Assembly: GCF_014638915.1 (NCBI RefSeq)
Contig: NZ_BMFQ01000002.1
Span: forward strand, 806,001-870,000
Origin: Xanthomarina arctica
GTDB lineage: Bacteria; Bacteroidota; Bacteroidia; Flavobacteriales; Flavobacteriaceae
Reading direction: 5' to 3'
Length of the DNA: 64,000 nucleotides
In this document: positions 43,747-52,410 of the stretch, one piece after another
How the letters are laid out: every line of letters begins with the position of its first letter
Numbering within the stretch: the stretch's first letter is position 1
Notes under the pieces: model-generated
The model's database searches: none
What the model saw: the letters and a program-made list of their open reading frames with translations, nothing else
Told to the model about the DNA's origin: nothing
Translations under genes and position numbers: made by a program

Positions 43747-44445
43747 TTACTCTGTTGCATTCAAATAAGTATCAAAAGGAACCAAGAGGTTATTGGCTTC
43801 ACCCATTGCTTCTGAAAGCGCTTGGGCTTCAGTAACCATAGCAGTAGATAAACCACGAGTTGCTGTAATATTATTCCTAGCATTGTTTTCTGGAGAGGTA
43901 TCAACAGTAGCCGACAATAGTAAAAGTGCTATGCCCGCGACCTTGTTTTCTTTCACACCCTGGCCACGTACATACAACATCCCCAGATTGCCAATGGCAA
44001 GCCCATCGCCTTGTACCGAAGCCTTACGATACCACTCATTAGCTTTTGCGAAATCTATAGTGGTACCGATTCCATTTTCATAAAGCCAGCCAAGATTAAA
44101 TTGTGCGCCTGCATTTCCCTGAGATGCGGATGAATCATACCAAAAAAGCGCTTCCTTTTCATTTTTACTAACCCCAAGACCCTGCTCATACATGAGTGCT
44201 ACATTGAACTGGGAATCTATATGTCCTTCTTTAGCAGCTTCTAAAAAATCTTTAAAGGCCTGTGGCATATTGTTGGTCTCTAAAGCCTTAAGCCCAGCCT
44301 CGAAATAGGCCGTTCCATCAGTTTTTACTTGTGTTTTTTCTTTAGTCTGTGCCTGGGTATTTTCTTTACATGCCATTAATACTAGGAGGCTTGTACTAAG
44401 CAGAAGGATTCTAAGTGTCAAGGGTTTTCTTTTCAATGATTTCAT
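43747..44445 (-). CDS. SEL1-repeat lipoprotein
   Basis: A 232-residue lipoprotein with lipobox LMAC (C26). Tandem SEL1/TPR-like helix pairs occupy about residues 45-190, recognisable by DSQFNVALMYEQGLGV, GAQFNLGWLYENGIGT and AIGNLGMLYVRGQGV. Such repeats act as protein-protein interaction scaffolds, here in the periplasm or at the outer membrane. Parts of the gene are about 47-53% G+C, well above most neighbours. It lies 67 bp after the HAD lipoprotein gene on the same strand and they are probably cotranscribed. Confidence 0.85.
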   Translation of the reverse strand: MKSLKRKPLTLRILLLSTSLLVLMACKENTQAQTKEKTQVKTDGTAYFEAGLKALETNNMPQAFKDFLEAAKEGHIDSQFNVALMYEQGLGVSKNEKEALFWYDSSASQGNAGAQFNLGWLYENGIGTTIDFAKANEWYRKASVQGDGLAIGNLGMLYVRGQGVKENKVAGIALLLLSATVDTSPENNARNNITATRGLSTAMVTEAQALSEAMGEANNLLVPFDTYLNATE

Positions 44446-44512
44446 TTTTTATTTATTTTTATATCTGATGCTTTTAATCATCCTATTAAAACAGGTTCAC
44501 ACTATTTAAAAC

Positions 44513-45571
44513 CTACTTAAGCTCATGAGGAAAAATCACCTTCCAATCTGTTTTCATATCGATCACGTTCCAGCCACTACTATTTGCTTTTGTCATAAGC
44601 GCGTCTGAAAAAGTTCCAATTTTAGAATCTGGACCGTAAGCCCATTCTCTTGCAGCATCGGTATGATGAACCAGACCTTGAAAAGTTTTTATACCTGCAC
44701 TTTGGCTCCATTCTAACATTTCCTGATCTCCAGTTGAGTTTCCGAAAGCCAAAATAGGCTTTTTACCAATATGTGAATTGATTCCTGCTGGTTTGGTATC
44801 CTTGTCGTCTATAAATGCGACTGCAGGTAATCTCATTAATACAGGTTTGCCATCATTATATTCGTATGAAACTTTGATGCTACTTCCAACAACATTTTGA
44901 GTAGGAACGCCATAAGTTTTCTCTGTCCATGGACGCATAAATTCAATTCCTCCTCCTGAAACAATAAATACTTCAAAATCGTTGGCTCTTAAATATTCCA
45001 TTAATTCAAGCATGGGTTGAAATATCATTTCAGTAAATAGACGATCTTTAAACCTTGGGTCTGGCTGTTTAGCAGTAGCGATCCAATTGGTTACAATCGT
45101 TTCAAAATCGGTTGTAGACATACCTGCATGTGTTACAGCTATTATCTCTAATAATCCTTTCTCTCCAGAAGCCATCAATGCCTTTTCATCGTTTTCCAAA
45201 ACGGCTTTAAAAGGTTGTTTGGTTTTCCATTCTGGATGTTCAGGAGCTAAAGTTTTGATTCTATCGAAGGCAAATAACAGTTGGGAATAAACTGGTTTTT
45301 CCGACCACAAAGTTCCGTCATTGTCAAAAGTGGCAATTCGGTCAATGGCAGGAATAAAATCTCCTCCATCTTTGTTTGTTACAGCTTCAACAAATTCAAT
45401 AATCGCTTTCTTATTGTCTCCATCGTTCCAAGATGGTAAAGGGTCAGGCTTTATGGCATTTTCTATAGTTGTAACAGTCTTGTCAACTTTTGTTTCTGTT
45501 TTTTGATTACATGAAACCAAAAAAATGCAAAAAGTGGTTATTATAGTTATTGATTTAAAAGTGGTTTTCAT
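44513..45571 (-). CDS. HAD-type phosphatase lipoprotein
   Basis: A 352-residue exported HAD hydrolase. The lipobox FLVSC places the lipid on C21. Motif I is TFDNDGTLW with D83 and D85, motif II lies in FEVFIVSGGG, and motif IV is probably AFGNSTGDQEML. The layout resembles phosphoserine phosphatase-like HADs with a helical cap. Being a lipoprotein, it would act outside the cytoplasm, perhaps releasing phosphate from an organic ester. It lies between a sulfatase terminator and the SEL1 gene. Its G+C is near 37%, lower than that of either neighbour. Confidence 0.82.
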   Translation of the reverse strand: MKTTFKSITIITTFCIFLVSCNQKTETKVDKTVTTIENAIKPDPLPSWNDGDNKKAIIEFVEAVTNKDGGDFIPAIDRIATFDNDGTLWSEKPVYSQLLFAFDRIKTLAPEHPEWKTKQPFKAVLENDEKALMASGEKGLLEIIAVTHAGMSTTDFETIVTNWIATAKQPDPRFKDRLFTEMIFQPMLELMEYLRANDFEVFIVSGGGIEFMRPWTEKTYGVPTQNVVGSSIKVSYEYNDGKPVLMRLPAVAFIDDKDTKPAGINSHIGKKPILAFGNSTGDQEMLEWSQSAGIKTFQGLVHHTDAAREWAYGPDSKIGTFSDALMTKANSSGWNVIDMKTDWKVIFPHELK

Positions 45572-45613
45572 AATTTATTGTTTAAAGTAAATGAAAATAT
45601 TCTAAAAATAATT

Positions 45614-45644
45614 AAAAAGCGGGATGATTTGAATATCACCCCGC
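45614..45644 (-). terminator. Rho-independent terminator of the second sulfatase gene
   Basis: Stem GCGGG(A)TGAT / ATCA(C)CCCGC (45619-45628 with 45635-45644), one A-C mismatch and a 6-nt loop. Read on the - strand it is followed by TTTTTAATTATTTTT. It separates the sulfatase gene from the HAD gene, which therefore needs its own promoter. A T-run on the + strand side makes it usable in both directions. Confidence 0.75.
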
Positions 45645-45704
45645 ATTTTTTTTAATTTAAAGAGAACGCCTTGTTAAGATGTTCACTCTATTGCATTTTC
45701 TAAA

Positions 45705-47423
45705 CTAGTGCCCTGCGTGGCTACCAGTATTCACTTCCTGCATCGACTTTATAATCTGATCCAGGTTGTAGCTAGATGGCGACTGTAGCGCTGGGAATTC
45801 CTTGTAGGCCATCAGCTCCTTCATCCACATGAGCTGTCCGATTGGTAGCATGTTCCAGTCATAAAGGTAAGCCGTGCTTGGTGAAGATAGTGCACCACCT
45901 ATACCAATCAAAGTGTTCTCATTCATGATAGAACCTTCGAATGGATCACGCTTGATGTTGCAGACTTGTGTCCAATGATAATTCTGCACTCCCAAAAGTC
46001 CACCTAAAGGATCTGAAGGTGCCATGGCGTAGTACATTTTCCAGTTTTTGAAACGCACTGCCGAAGGGTGTGTTCCACTATAGTAGAAAAAGTAGTCACG
46101 TGCAGAATCGCCTGTGCCTTCCAAGTAAGCGCGTTGATTAACACCGCTTAGAGTAGTTTTTACGATGCCAGGGTATTTACCTGCCATAATCTGCTTGTTC
46201 AGCTCATCACCTTTCGCACCACCTGCAATATCAACTAAGGTTGGCACAAAATCCATCATCGAGAAGATTTGATCCTTGATAATACCCGGCTCGATGTGTC
46301 CTGGCCAACGGATTAGTAATGGAACTCTCATTCCACCTTCCCAAGTAGTCAATTTACCACCACGGAACGGTGTAACACCTCCATCAGGGAAAGTAATAAC
46401 TTCAGCACCATTGTCTGTAGTGAAAACGATGATGGTGTTGTCCATCTCACCCATTTCCTCGAGCTTATTGAACACCAATCCAATGTTATCATCCATCTGC
46501 TTCATTCCTGCTTCATTTGGACCCCAGTCTTTGCCACCCTTAACGCCAAGCATATCCATGTACTTAGGCGACAACATGGTCGTTACGTGCATACGCGCTG
46601 GGTTGTACCATACGAAGAAAGGTTTTCCTGTTTTCTTCGGATTGTTACGATCTAGGAAGTCGATAACTTTAGCCGAAATCTCCTCATCAATAGTCTTCGA
46701 GCGTTCAAGCGTTAATGGACCTTCATCGATACCAATCTGATTCTTCTCAGTACCATCCGAAGATTTCAACCACATCACAGGACGAGGTGGCGTCATACAA
46801 ATTCCATCTTTTGGATCAATAGCTCCAGGAACGTCTGGTATTCCTGGTATAGGTATATTCTTACATGGCAGACAAACACCTTGAACCAATGGGGTGCTGT
46901 TAATATCTGGAAAACTCACACCCTGCATCGCATCTAGGTGATACAGATAGCCCCAAAACTCTTGAACGCCATGAGCCGTTGGTAAAGACCCAGGTTTGTC
47001 ACCCAAGTGGTTCTTACCAAATTCTCCCGTAGTATAACCAAGATCTAATAGAAATTTTGCAATATGCGGGGTTCCAGGTAATAATGAACTAGTAGAACCA
47101 GGCAATTGTGGCATAATCATACCTGCACGCAACGGAGTCATACCAGTTGCGAACGCAGTTCGTCCAGCAGTACAACTCTGTTCTGCATAAGCTGTCATGA
47201 ATTTTGCACCTTCCTTCGCAATACGATCAATATTAGGTGTTTCACCAACCATTAGGCCTTGGTGGTAAGCACCAACATTCATAATACCAATATCATCTCC
47301 CATAATAAAGAGAATATTAGGCTGTTTGGCATCCTTTGTTCCTTTTTTTTGCGCATACATATTAGGTACCGAACAAAGGAAGACACCTAATGCGATTAAA
47401 GTTAAAAATTTAATGTTTTTCAT
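45705..47423 (-). CDS. Exported arylsulfatase, compositionally atypical
   Basis: A 572-residue type I sulfatase with a signal peptide ending NMYAQ (about 25). The formylglycine motif is C84-TAG-R88; MGDDIG (DD at 43-44), GKNHLGDK and FTTDNGAE form the metal site. It carries a cysteine- and proline-rich insertion after the core N-terminal part (VQGVCLPCKNIPIPGIPD) that the other sulfatase lacks. Sampled lines of the gene are about 43-48% G+C, against roughly 35% for neighbouring genes, which suggests separate acquisition. It is divergent from an AraC-type regulator gene, with an 11-bp inverted repeat between them. Confidence 0.9.
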   Translation of the reverse strand: MKNIKFLTLIALGVFLCSVPNMYAQKKGTKDAKQPNILFIMGDDIGIMNVGAYHQGLMVGETPNIDRIAKEGAKFMTAYAEQSCTAGRTAFATGMTPLRAGMIMPQLPGSTSSLLPGTPHIAKFLLDLGYTTGEFGKNHLGDKPGSLPTAHGVQEFWGYLYHLDAMQGVSFPDINSTPLVQGVCLPCKNIPIPGIPDVPGAIDPKDGICMTPPRPVMWLKSSDGTEKNQIGIDEGPLTLERSKTIDEEISAKVIDFLDRNNPKKTGKPFFVWYNPARMHVTTMLSPKYMDMLGVKGGKDWGPNEAGMKQMDDNIGLVFNKLEEMGEMDNTIIVFTTDNGAEVITFPDGGVTPFRGGKLTTWEGGMRVPLLIRWPGHIEPGIIKDQIFSMMDFVPTLVDIAGGAKGDELNKQIMAGKYPGIVKTTLSGVNQRAYLEGTGDSARDYFFYYSGTHPSAVRFKNWKMYYAMAPSDPLGGLLGVQNYHWTQVCNIKRDPFEGSIMNENTLIGIGGALSSPSTAYLYDWNMLPIGQLMWMKELMAYKEFPALQSPSSYNLDQIIKSMQEVNTGSHAGH

Positions 47424-47572
47424 AAATAATTGGTTTTTGGATTAATTTATTAATGATATAAATTGGTTATACAAACTCTAAAAAGAAATTAATACCTATT
47501 TTTAACAAATAGATTTAACTAATTTTTAACTAAATTATAAATTAATGGCTTTGTAATATTTTTCAACGGCCC

Positions 47573-47606
47573 AAAATTGTCCTGAATGTTAATTTAGGAC
47601 AATTTT
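47573..47606. promoter_or_regulatory. Perfect 11-bp inverted repeat, candidate operator
   Basis: Arms AAAATTGTCCT (47573-47583) and AGGACAATTTT (47596-47606) with a 12-nt spacer. It is located in the 251-bp region between the divergent sulfatase and AraC-type regulator genes, 68 bp before the regulator's ATG. No T-run follows, so a regulator site is more likely than a terminator. The protein that binds it is not known. Confidence 0.55.
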
Positions 47607-47674
47607 AGATAAAAATATTTTAGACAAAAACGACTAAGCATCGCTAATTCAAACCTTTAAAAAAAAAACATTAA

Positions 47675-48793
47675 ATGTTAACATTTACGCTTTCAGAATT
47701 ATTTGGAGCCACTAGTAGTTTTCTAGGCTTATTAATAATTGTACTTATTCTAACTAAAAGAAAAGGAAAAAGTGCCATTAAAATAAGTTTAGTATGTTAT
47801 TTACTCATCTTAATTTTGATGATTAGCCTTGGCATTTTAAATTATTCAGGTAAAATTAAGATGTTTCCACACCTAGTAAGAATAGACAGTCCCATACATT
47901 ATTTGTTTGGCCCAGCTGGTCTCTTTTATATTTATACAAGTATAAAACCTAATTTTAGGTTTCGGTATATATATCTATTATTCTTAATACCCGCTGTATT
48001 CAATATTTTTCAATTCATGCCATTGTATCTTTCGAGTGCTACTGATAAATTGAATTATATTAATGGTTTTTCCATGCAGGGATCTATGATAATGAAAGGA
48101 CAATATATATTTAAGGAGTTTTATGGGTGGGCTTTTTTTATTGCGCAATGCTTCTTATTTTACAAATTTATTGTTAAAAACAAGATGGATAAAAAACCTA
48201 ACATAGTCTTAATTCGATGGTTTACAGTGTTTTTTATTATTCAATTGATTGCTCGTTTACCTCTTCTTTTTGATCATTTTAACAACTTAAAGACATTTGC
48301 AGACCCTTATCAATTTTCGATGAATATGGCATCGCTCTTGCTTCTTTCCATTTCAACTGCCTTATTATTATTTCCAAAGTTATTGGAAGGTGCTATATTA
48401 ATTGATATTCCCAATATTGAGAAATACAGGAATTCAAATTTGACGGAAGTAAATAAAGAAATCATACTCGAAAAATGGAAGCTTTTTATTGAAGATAGTA
48501 GTAAACCTTATCTTAACCCAAAAATATGCATTAGTGAAATTGCAGATAATTTGAACACCAATCCACAACGCCTATCTCAGGTAATAAATGAAAAAACAGG
48601 AATGAATTTTAACGATGCTATTAATGCTTTCCGGATTGAAGAGGCTAAAAGGTTATTAGTCAGTGATAGCTACAGTAAACTAACTATAGATGCTATTGCT
48701 CATAAATCTGGATTTAATTCTAAATCACCTTTTTATACCGCTTTTAAAAAAAATACGGGTTTAACACCTAAACAATTTATAGCTTCAATATAA
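47675..48793 (+). CDS. Membrane-bound AraC-family transcriptional regulator
   Basis: A 372-residue protein. The N-terminal ~235 residues contain about seven hydrophobic segments, so the sensor part is in the inner membrane. The C-terminal HTH_18 domain (about 275-370) has ISEIADNLNTNPQRLSQVINEKTGMNFNDAINAFRIEEAKRLL and IDAIAHKSGFNSKSPFYTAFKKNTGLTPKQFI. This 7-TM-AraC architecture is common in Bacteroidota and its signals are largely undefined. Its place beside the sulfatase gene suggests local control of that gene. A weak terminator follows. Confidence 0.88.
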   Translation: MLTFTLSELFGATSSFLGLLIIVLILTKRKGKSAIKISLVCYLLILILMISLGILNYSGKIKMFPHLVRIDSPIHYLFGPAGLFYIYTSIKPNFRFRYIYLLFLIPAVFNIFQFMPLYLSSATDKLNYINGFSMQGSMIMKGQYIFKEFYGWAFFIAQCFLFYKFIVKNKMDKKPNIVLIRWFTVFFIIQLIARLPLLFDHFNNLKTFADPYQFSMNMASLLLLSISTALLLFPKLLEGAILIDIPNIEKYRNSNLTEVNKEIILEKWKLFIEDSSKPYLNPKICISEIADNLNTNPQRLSQVINEKTGMNFNDAINAFRIEEAKRLLVSDSYSKLTIDAIAHKSGFNSKSPFYTAFKKNTGLTPKQFIASI

Positions 48794-48806
48794 ATGGTGT
48801 AAGCTG

Positions 48807-48830
48807 TTTTCAAATTGAAAATTGTTTTTT
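48807..48830 (+). terminator. Probable terminator after the AraC-type gene
   Basis: Palindrome TTTTCAA-a-TTGAAAA (48807-48821) followed by TTGTTTTTT. AT-rich and with a short loop, so of moderate strength. It is 14 bases past the stop codon. Confidence 0.45.
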
Positions 48831-48904
48831 AACTAAGGGCGATGCTTAAAATATTTAATCCAGTGAACCACTTTTATTGCCGTTGTAGAAATGGAAAACA
48901 GAAT

Positions 48905-49279
48905 TTAAACGGAGTAATTTAAACCTTTTATCAATAACTCTGCAGTTGCAGGATTGGTTGCTAATGGCACATCATGCACATCGCATAAACGCATAAGCAT
49001 TAAAACATCTGGTTCATGTGGATGTTTTTCTAGAGGATCTCTAAAAAACAAAACCATGTTGCACTTACCTTCTGCAACTCTGGCAGCAATTTGGGCATCG
49101 CCTCCTAAAGGACCTGACAGTAATCTTAATACTTCGAAACCTGCTTTTTTAACTTTTTTTCCGGTAGTTCCAGTAGAAACTAAAGTGATTTTATTTTGAT
49201 GAAAAAACTCTTTATGTTCATTTAAAAATTGAACCATTTCAGCTTTTTTACCATCGTGAGCAATAATTGCTATTTCCAT
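48905..49279 (-). CDS. mgsA: Methylglyoxal synthase
   Basis: A 124-residue enzyme converting dihydroxyacetone phosphate to methylglyoxal and phosphate. It matches the family with IAIIAHDGKK at the start, the phosphate loop STGTTG at 35-40, the catalytic aspartate D61 in GPLGGDAQI, and PLEKHPHEPDVLMLMRLCDVHDVPLATN. It is shorter than the E. coli protein by an N-terminal extension, which is normal in many bacteria. It overlaps the upstream kinase gene by 10 bp. It provides a phosphate-releasing bypass of lower glycolysis. Confidence 0.93.
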   Translation of the reverse strand: MEIAIIAHDGKKAEMVQFLNEHKEFFHQNKITLVSTGTTGKKVKKAGFEVLRLLSGPLGGDAQIAARVAEGKCNMVLFFRDPLEKHPHEPDVLMLMRLCDVHDVPLATNPATAELLIKGLNYSV

Positions 49280-50142
49280 GAAGCTAATTGTTTTATATGA
49301 TATTTTACAATTCCGTCAATTGGGCGTCGAACAATATTTCCAACTTTAAAATGAAATTCGTCTGCAACTTCATAAATTTCCTCTTTTGAAAAATAAGCTA
49401 TGGAACCTGCAAAATGCACTGGAACTTTTTTTATTTCTTCGGAAAACTGCATAATCATATTTTTTGAAAACTCTCGCAGACCTTTAAGAATAAGGTTTTT
49501 AATATACTCTGAATCTTTATGTGCAAAAATAAATTCGGCAAAAGATGCCAAATACGCATTTGGATTGGGTTGTTTGTACAAATGGTGTTTTATAGTATCT
49601 CCACTTAAATCATAGGTTTCTTGAAAAGCTATTTTTAAATCTTCTGGCATATGATTAAAATAATAATCACGAATCAATTGCTTGCCATAATAATTTCCAG
49701 AGGCATCATCCATAAGCGTATAACCTAAAGAAGAAACGCGTTGATGTAGATTTTCCCCATCGAAATAACTACAATTGGAACCTGTTCCAAGTATACAGAC
49801 TACTGCTGCTTCATTTTCATTACTGATTGTTGCTCTAACAGCCGCCAAAGTATCTTCTTTTACTTCCACTAAAGCGTTCTGGAATATTTTCTCGAGGACT
49901 TGTTTTAATAACAATCTTGGTTTTTCTGTTCCACAACCAGCCCCATAAAAAAATACGTGAGAGACTTCTGCTTGATTATCCACTAAATCTGAACTGGATT
50001 TGATAATAGATAAAAGGTCTTCCTCATTTAATATGGCGGGATTTAGACCTTTTGTTTTAATTTTATCTAAAAGCTGATTTCCGTAAGAATCCACAGAAAT
50101 CCAATCGCATTTTGTAGAGCCACTATCGACAATTAATATCAT
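49270..50142 (-). CDS. BadF/BadG-type kinase, probably N-acetylglucosamine kinase
   Basis: A 290-residue ASKHA-fold kinase. The phosphate-1 loop is VDSGSTKCDW (D6-S7-G8-S9-T10-K11), phosphate-2 and adenosine regions are VVCILGTGSNCSYFDG and VHFAGSIAYFSKEEI. This size and pattern match eukaryote-like NAGK proteins found in Bacteroidota, which phosphorylate amino sugars such as GlcNAc released in wall recycling. Substrate is an inference. It lies between gap and mgsA, all on one strand. Confidence 0.82.
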   Translation of the reverse strand: MILIVDSGSTKCDWISVDSYGNQLLDKIKTKGLNPAILNEEDLLSIIKSSSDLVDNQAEVSHVFFYGAGCGTEKPRLLLKQVLEKIFQNALVEVKEDTLAAVRATISNENEAAVVCILGTGSNCSYFDGENLHQRVSSLGYTLMDDASGNYYGKQLIRDYYFNHMPEDLKIAFQETYDLSGDTIKHHLYKQPNPNAYLASFAEFIFAHKDSEYIKNLILKGLREFSKNMIMQFSEEIKKVPVHFAGSIAYFSKEEIYEVADEFHFKVGNIVRRPIDGIVKYHIKQLASWK

Positions 50143-50162
50143 ATGTTAAAAATATAAAAATT

Positions 50163-50201
50163 CCACATACGAATCTTATTATATATTGATTTTGTATGTG
50201 G
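50163..50201 (-). terminator. Possible terminator or attenuator downstream of gap
   Basis: Inverted repeat CCACATAC/GTATGTGG with a 23-nt AT-rich loop, in the gap between the gap and kinase genes. On the - strand it is followed by AATTTTTATATTTTT. The long loop makes it uncertain. Confidence 0.35.
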
Positions 50202-50221
50202 TATTTAAAAACACTTTAAAT

Positions 50222-51229
<1,008 letters not shown>

Positions 51230-51274
51230 CTATTTATTAAATTCTTTATTATTCTATTTTTTCCTTGAAAAATA

Positions 51275-52261
51275 TTACGTCGTCATGATATCTGACACGC
51301 GTAATAATTCTAGATTTATTTCTGTTTTTCCTTTTACGGCCATTTCTAAAGCTGTTAATTCCATTTTGTTATTTAGAATACCTACCATATAATTAGATTT
51401 CCCTTCCAATAAGGACTCTACTGCTTTCACCCCCATTCTACTAGCAAGTACACGATCGAAACAAGATGGCGAACCACCGCGTTGCATATGTCCTAGAACA
51501 GAAACTCTAACATCGTATTCTGGCATATTCTCGTCTATGTAATCTTTAAGTTCGAACACATTTTTACCTATTTTATCACCTTCGGCTACAACAACAATAC
51601 TCGAAGATTTTCCTGAAGCTTTACTTCTTTTTAAAGACTCTACCAATCTATCCAGACCTAAGTCTTCTTCCGGAATTAAAATCTCTTCTGCTCCTGCTCC
51701 AACACCAGCGTTTAAAGCAATATGACCAACGTCTCTTCCCATAACTTCAACGAAAAACAAACGTTTATGAGAACTGGCAGTGTCTCTAATTTTATCAATA
51801 GCTTCTACAACCGTATTAATTGCCGTATCATAACCAATAGTGAAGTTAGTGCCATAAATATCATTATCTATGGTTCCTGGAATTCCAATAACAGGAAAAT
51901 TAAATTCTTCATTAAAAACTAATCCTCCAGTAAAAGTTCCATCTCCACCAATTAGAATTAAAGCATCTATTTCATTATTTAATAGGTGTTCATGAGCTTT
52001 TTGTCTTCCTTCTTTTGTTCTAAACTCATTAGAACGAGCAGATTTTAAAATAGTTCCGCCTGTATGAATAATATGATTGACACTTCTAGCTGAAAGCGAT
52101 TTAAAATCGCCTTCCATTAAGCCTTCAAATCCTCTGTATACACCTACACATTCAATCTTATGAAAAGCACAGGTTCGAGCAACGGAACGTATGGCTGCAT
52201 TCATTCCTGGAGCGTCTCCACCAGAAGTCATGACGCCTATTCTTTTTATGTTATTTATCAT
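51275..52261 (-). CDS. pfkA: ATP-dependent 6-phosphofructokinase
   Basis: A 328-residue bacterial-type enzyme that phosphorylates fructose-6-phosphate. Motifs are MTSGGDAPGMN at 11-21, the ATP-binding GGDGT at 105-109 and the catalytic PGTIDNDI at 128-135 with D132 as base. HMQRGGSPSCFDR near residue 250 contacts the sugar phosphate. GGDGT is the ATP form, rather than the PPi-linked enzyme. First gene of the pfkA-gap-kinase-mgsA series. Confidence 0.95.
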   Translation of the reverse strand: MINNIKRIGVMTSGGDAPGMNAAIRSVARTCAFHKIECVGVYRGFEGLMEGDFKSLSARSVNHIIHTGGTILKSARSNEFRTKEGRQKAHEHLLNNEIDALILIGGDGTFTGGLVFNEEFNFPVIGIPGTIDNDIYGTNFTIGYDTAINTVVEAIDKIRDTASSHKRLFFVEVMGRDVGHIALNAGVGAGAEEILIPEEDLGLDRLVESLKRSKASGKSSSIVVVAEGDKIGKNVFELKDYIDENMPEYDVRVSVLGHMQRGGSPSCFDRVLASRMGVKAVESLLEGKSNYMVGILNNKMELTALEMAVKGKTEINLELLRVSDIMTT

Positions 52262-52410
52262 AAATATTTCCTTTAACAGAGTAAAGCTACTAAAGAAAAA
52301 CTATATAATACAAGGTATTTTAGATAATTTATGAGTGAAGTATAAACTCAAACGTTTGCGTAAATAAAAAAACAAAAGATTGAACAAAAAAGTGCCGAAA
52401 AGTATAAAAA

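Noticed and set aside
46276-46740. 154-codon frame opposite to the second sulfatase gene
   Set aside because: It is the antisense of a strongly conserved sulfatase core and has no start context or motif; the higher G+C of this gene simply lengthens antisense frames.
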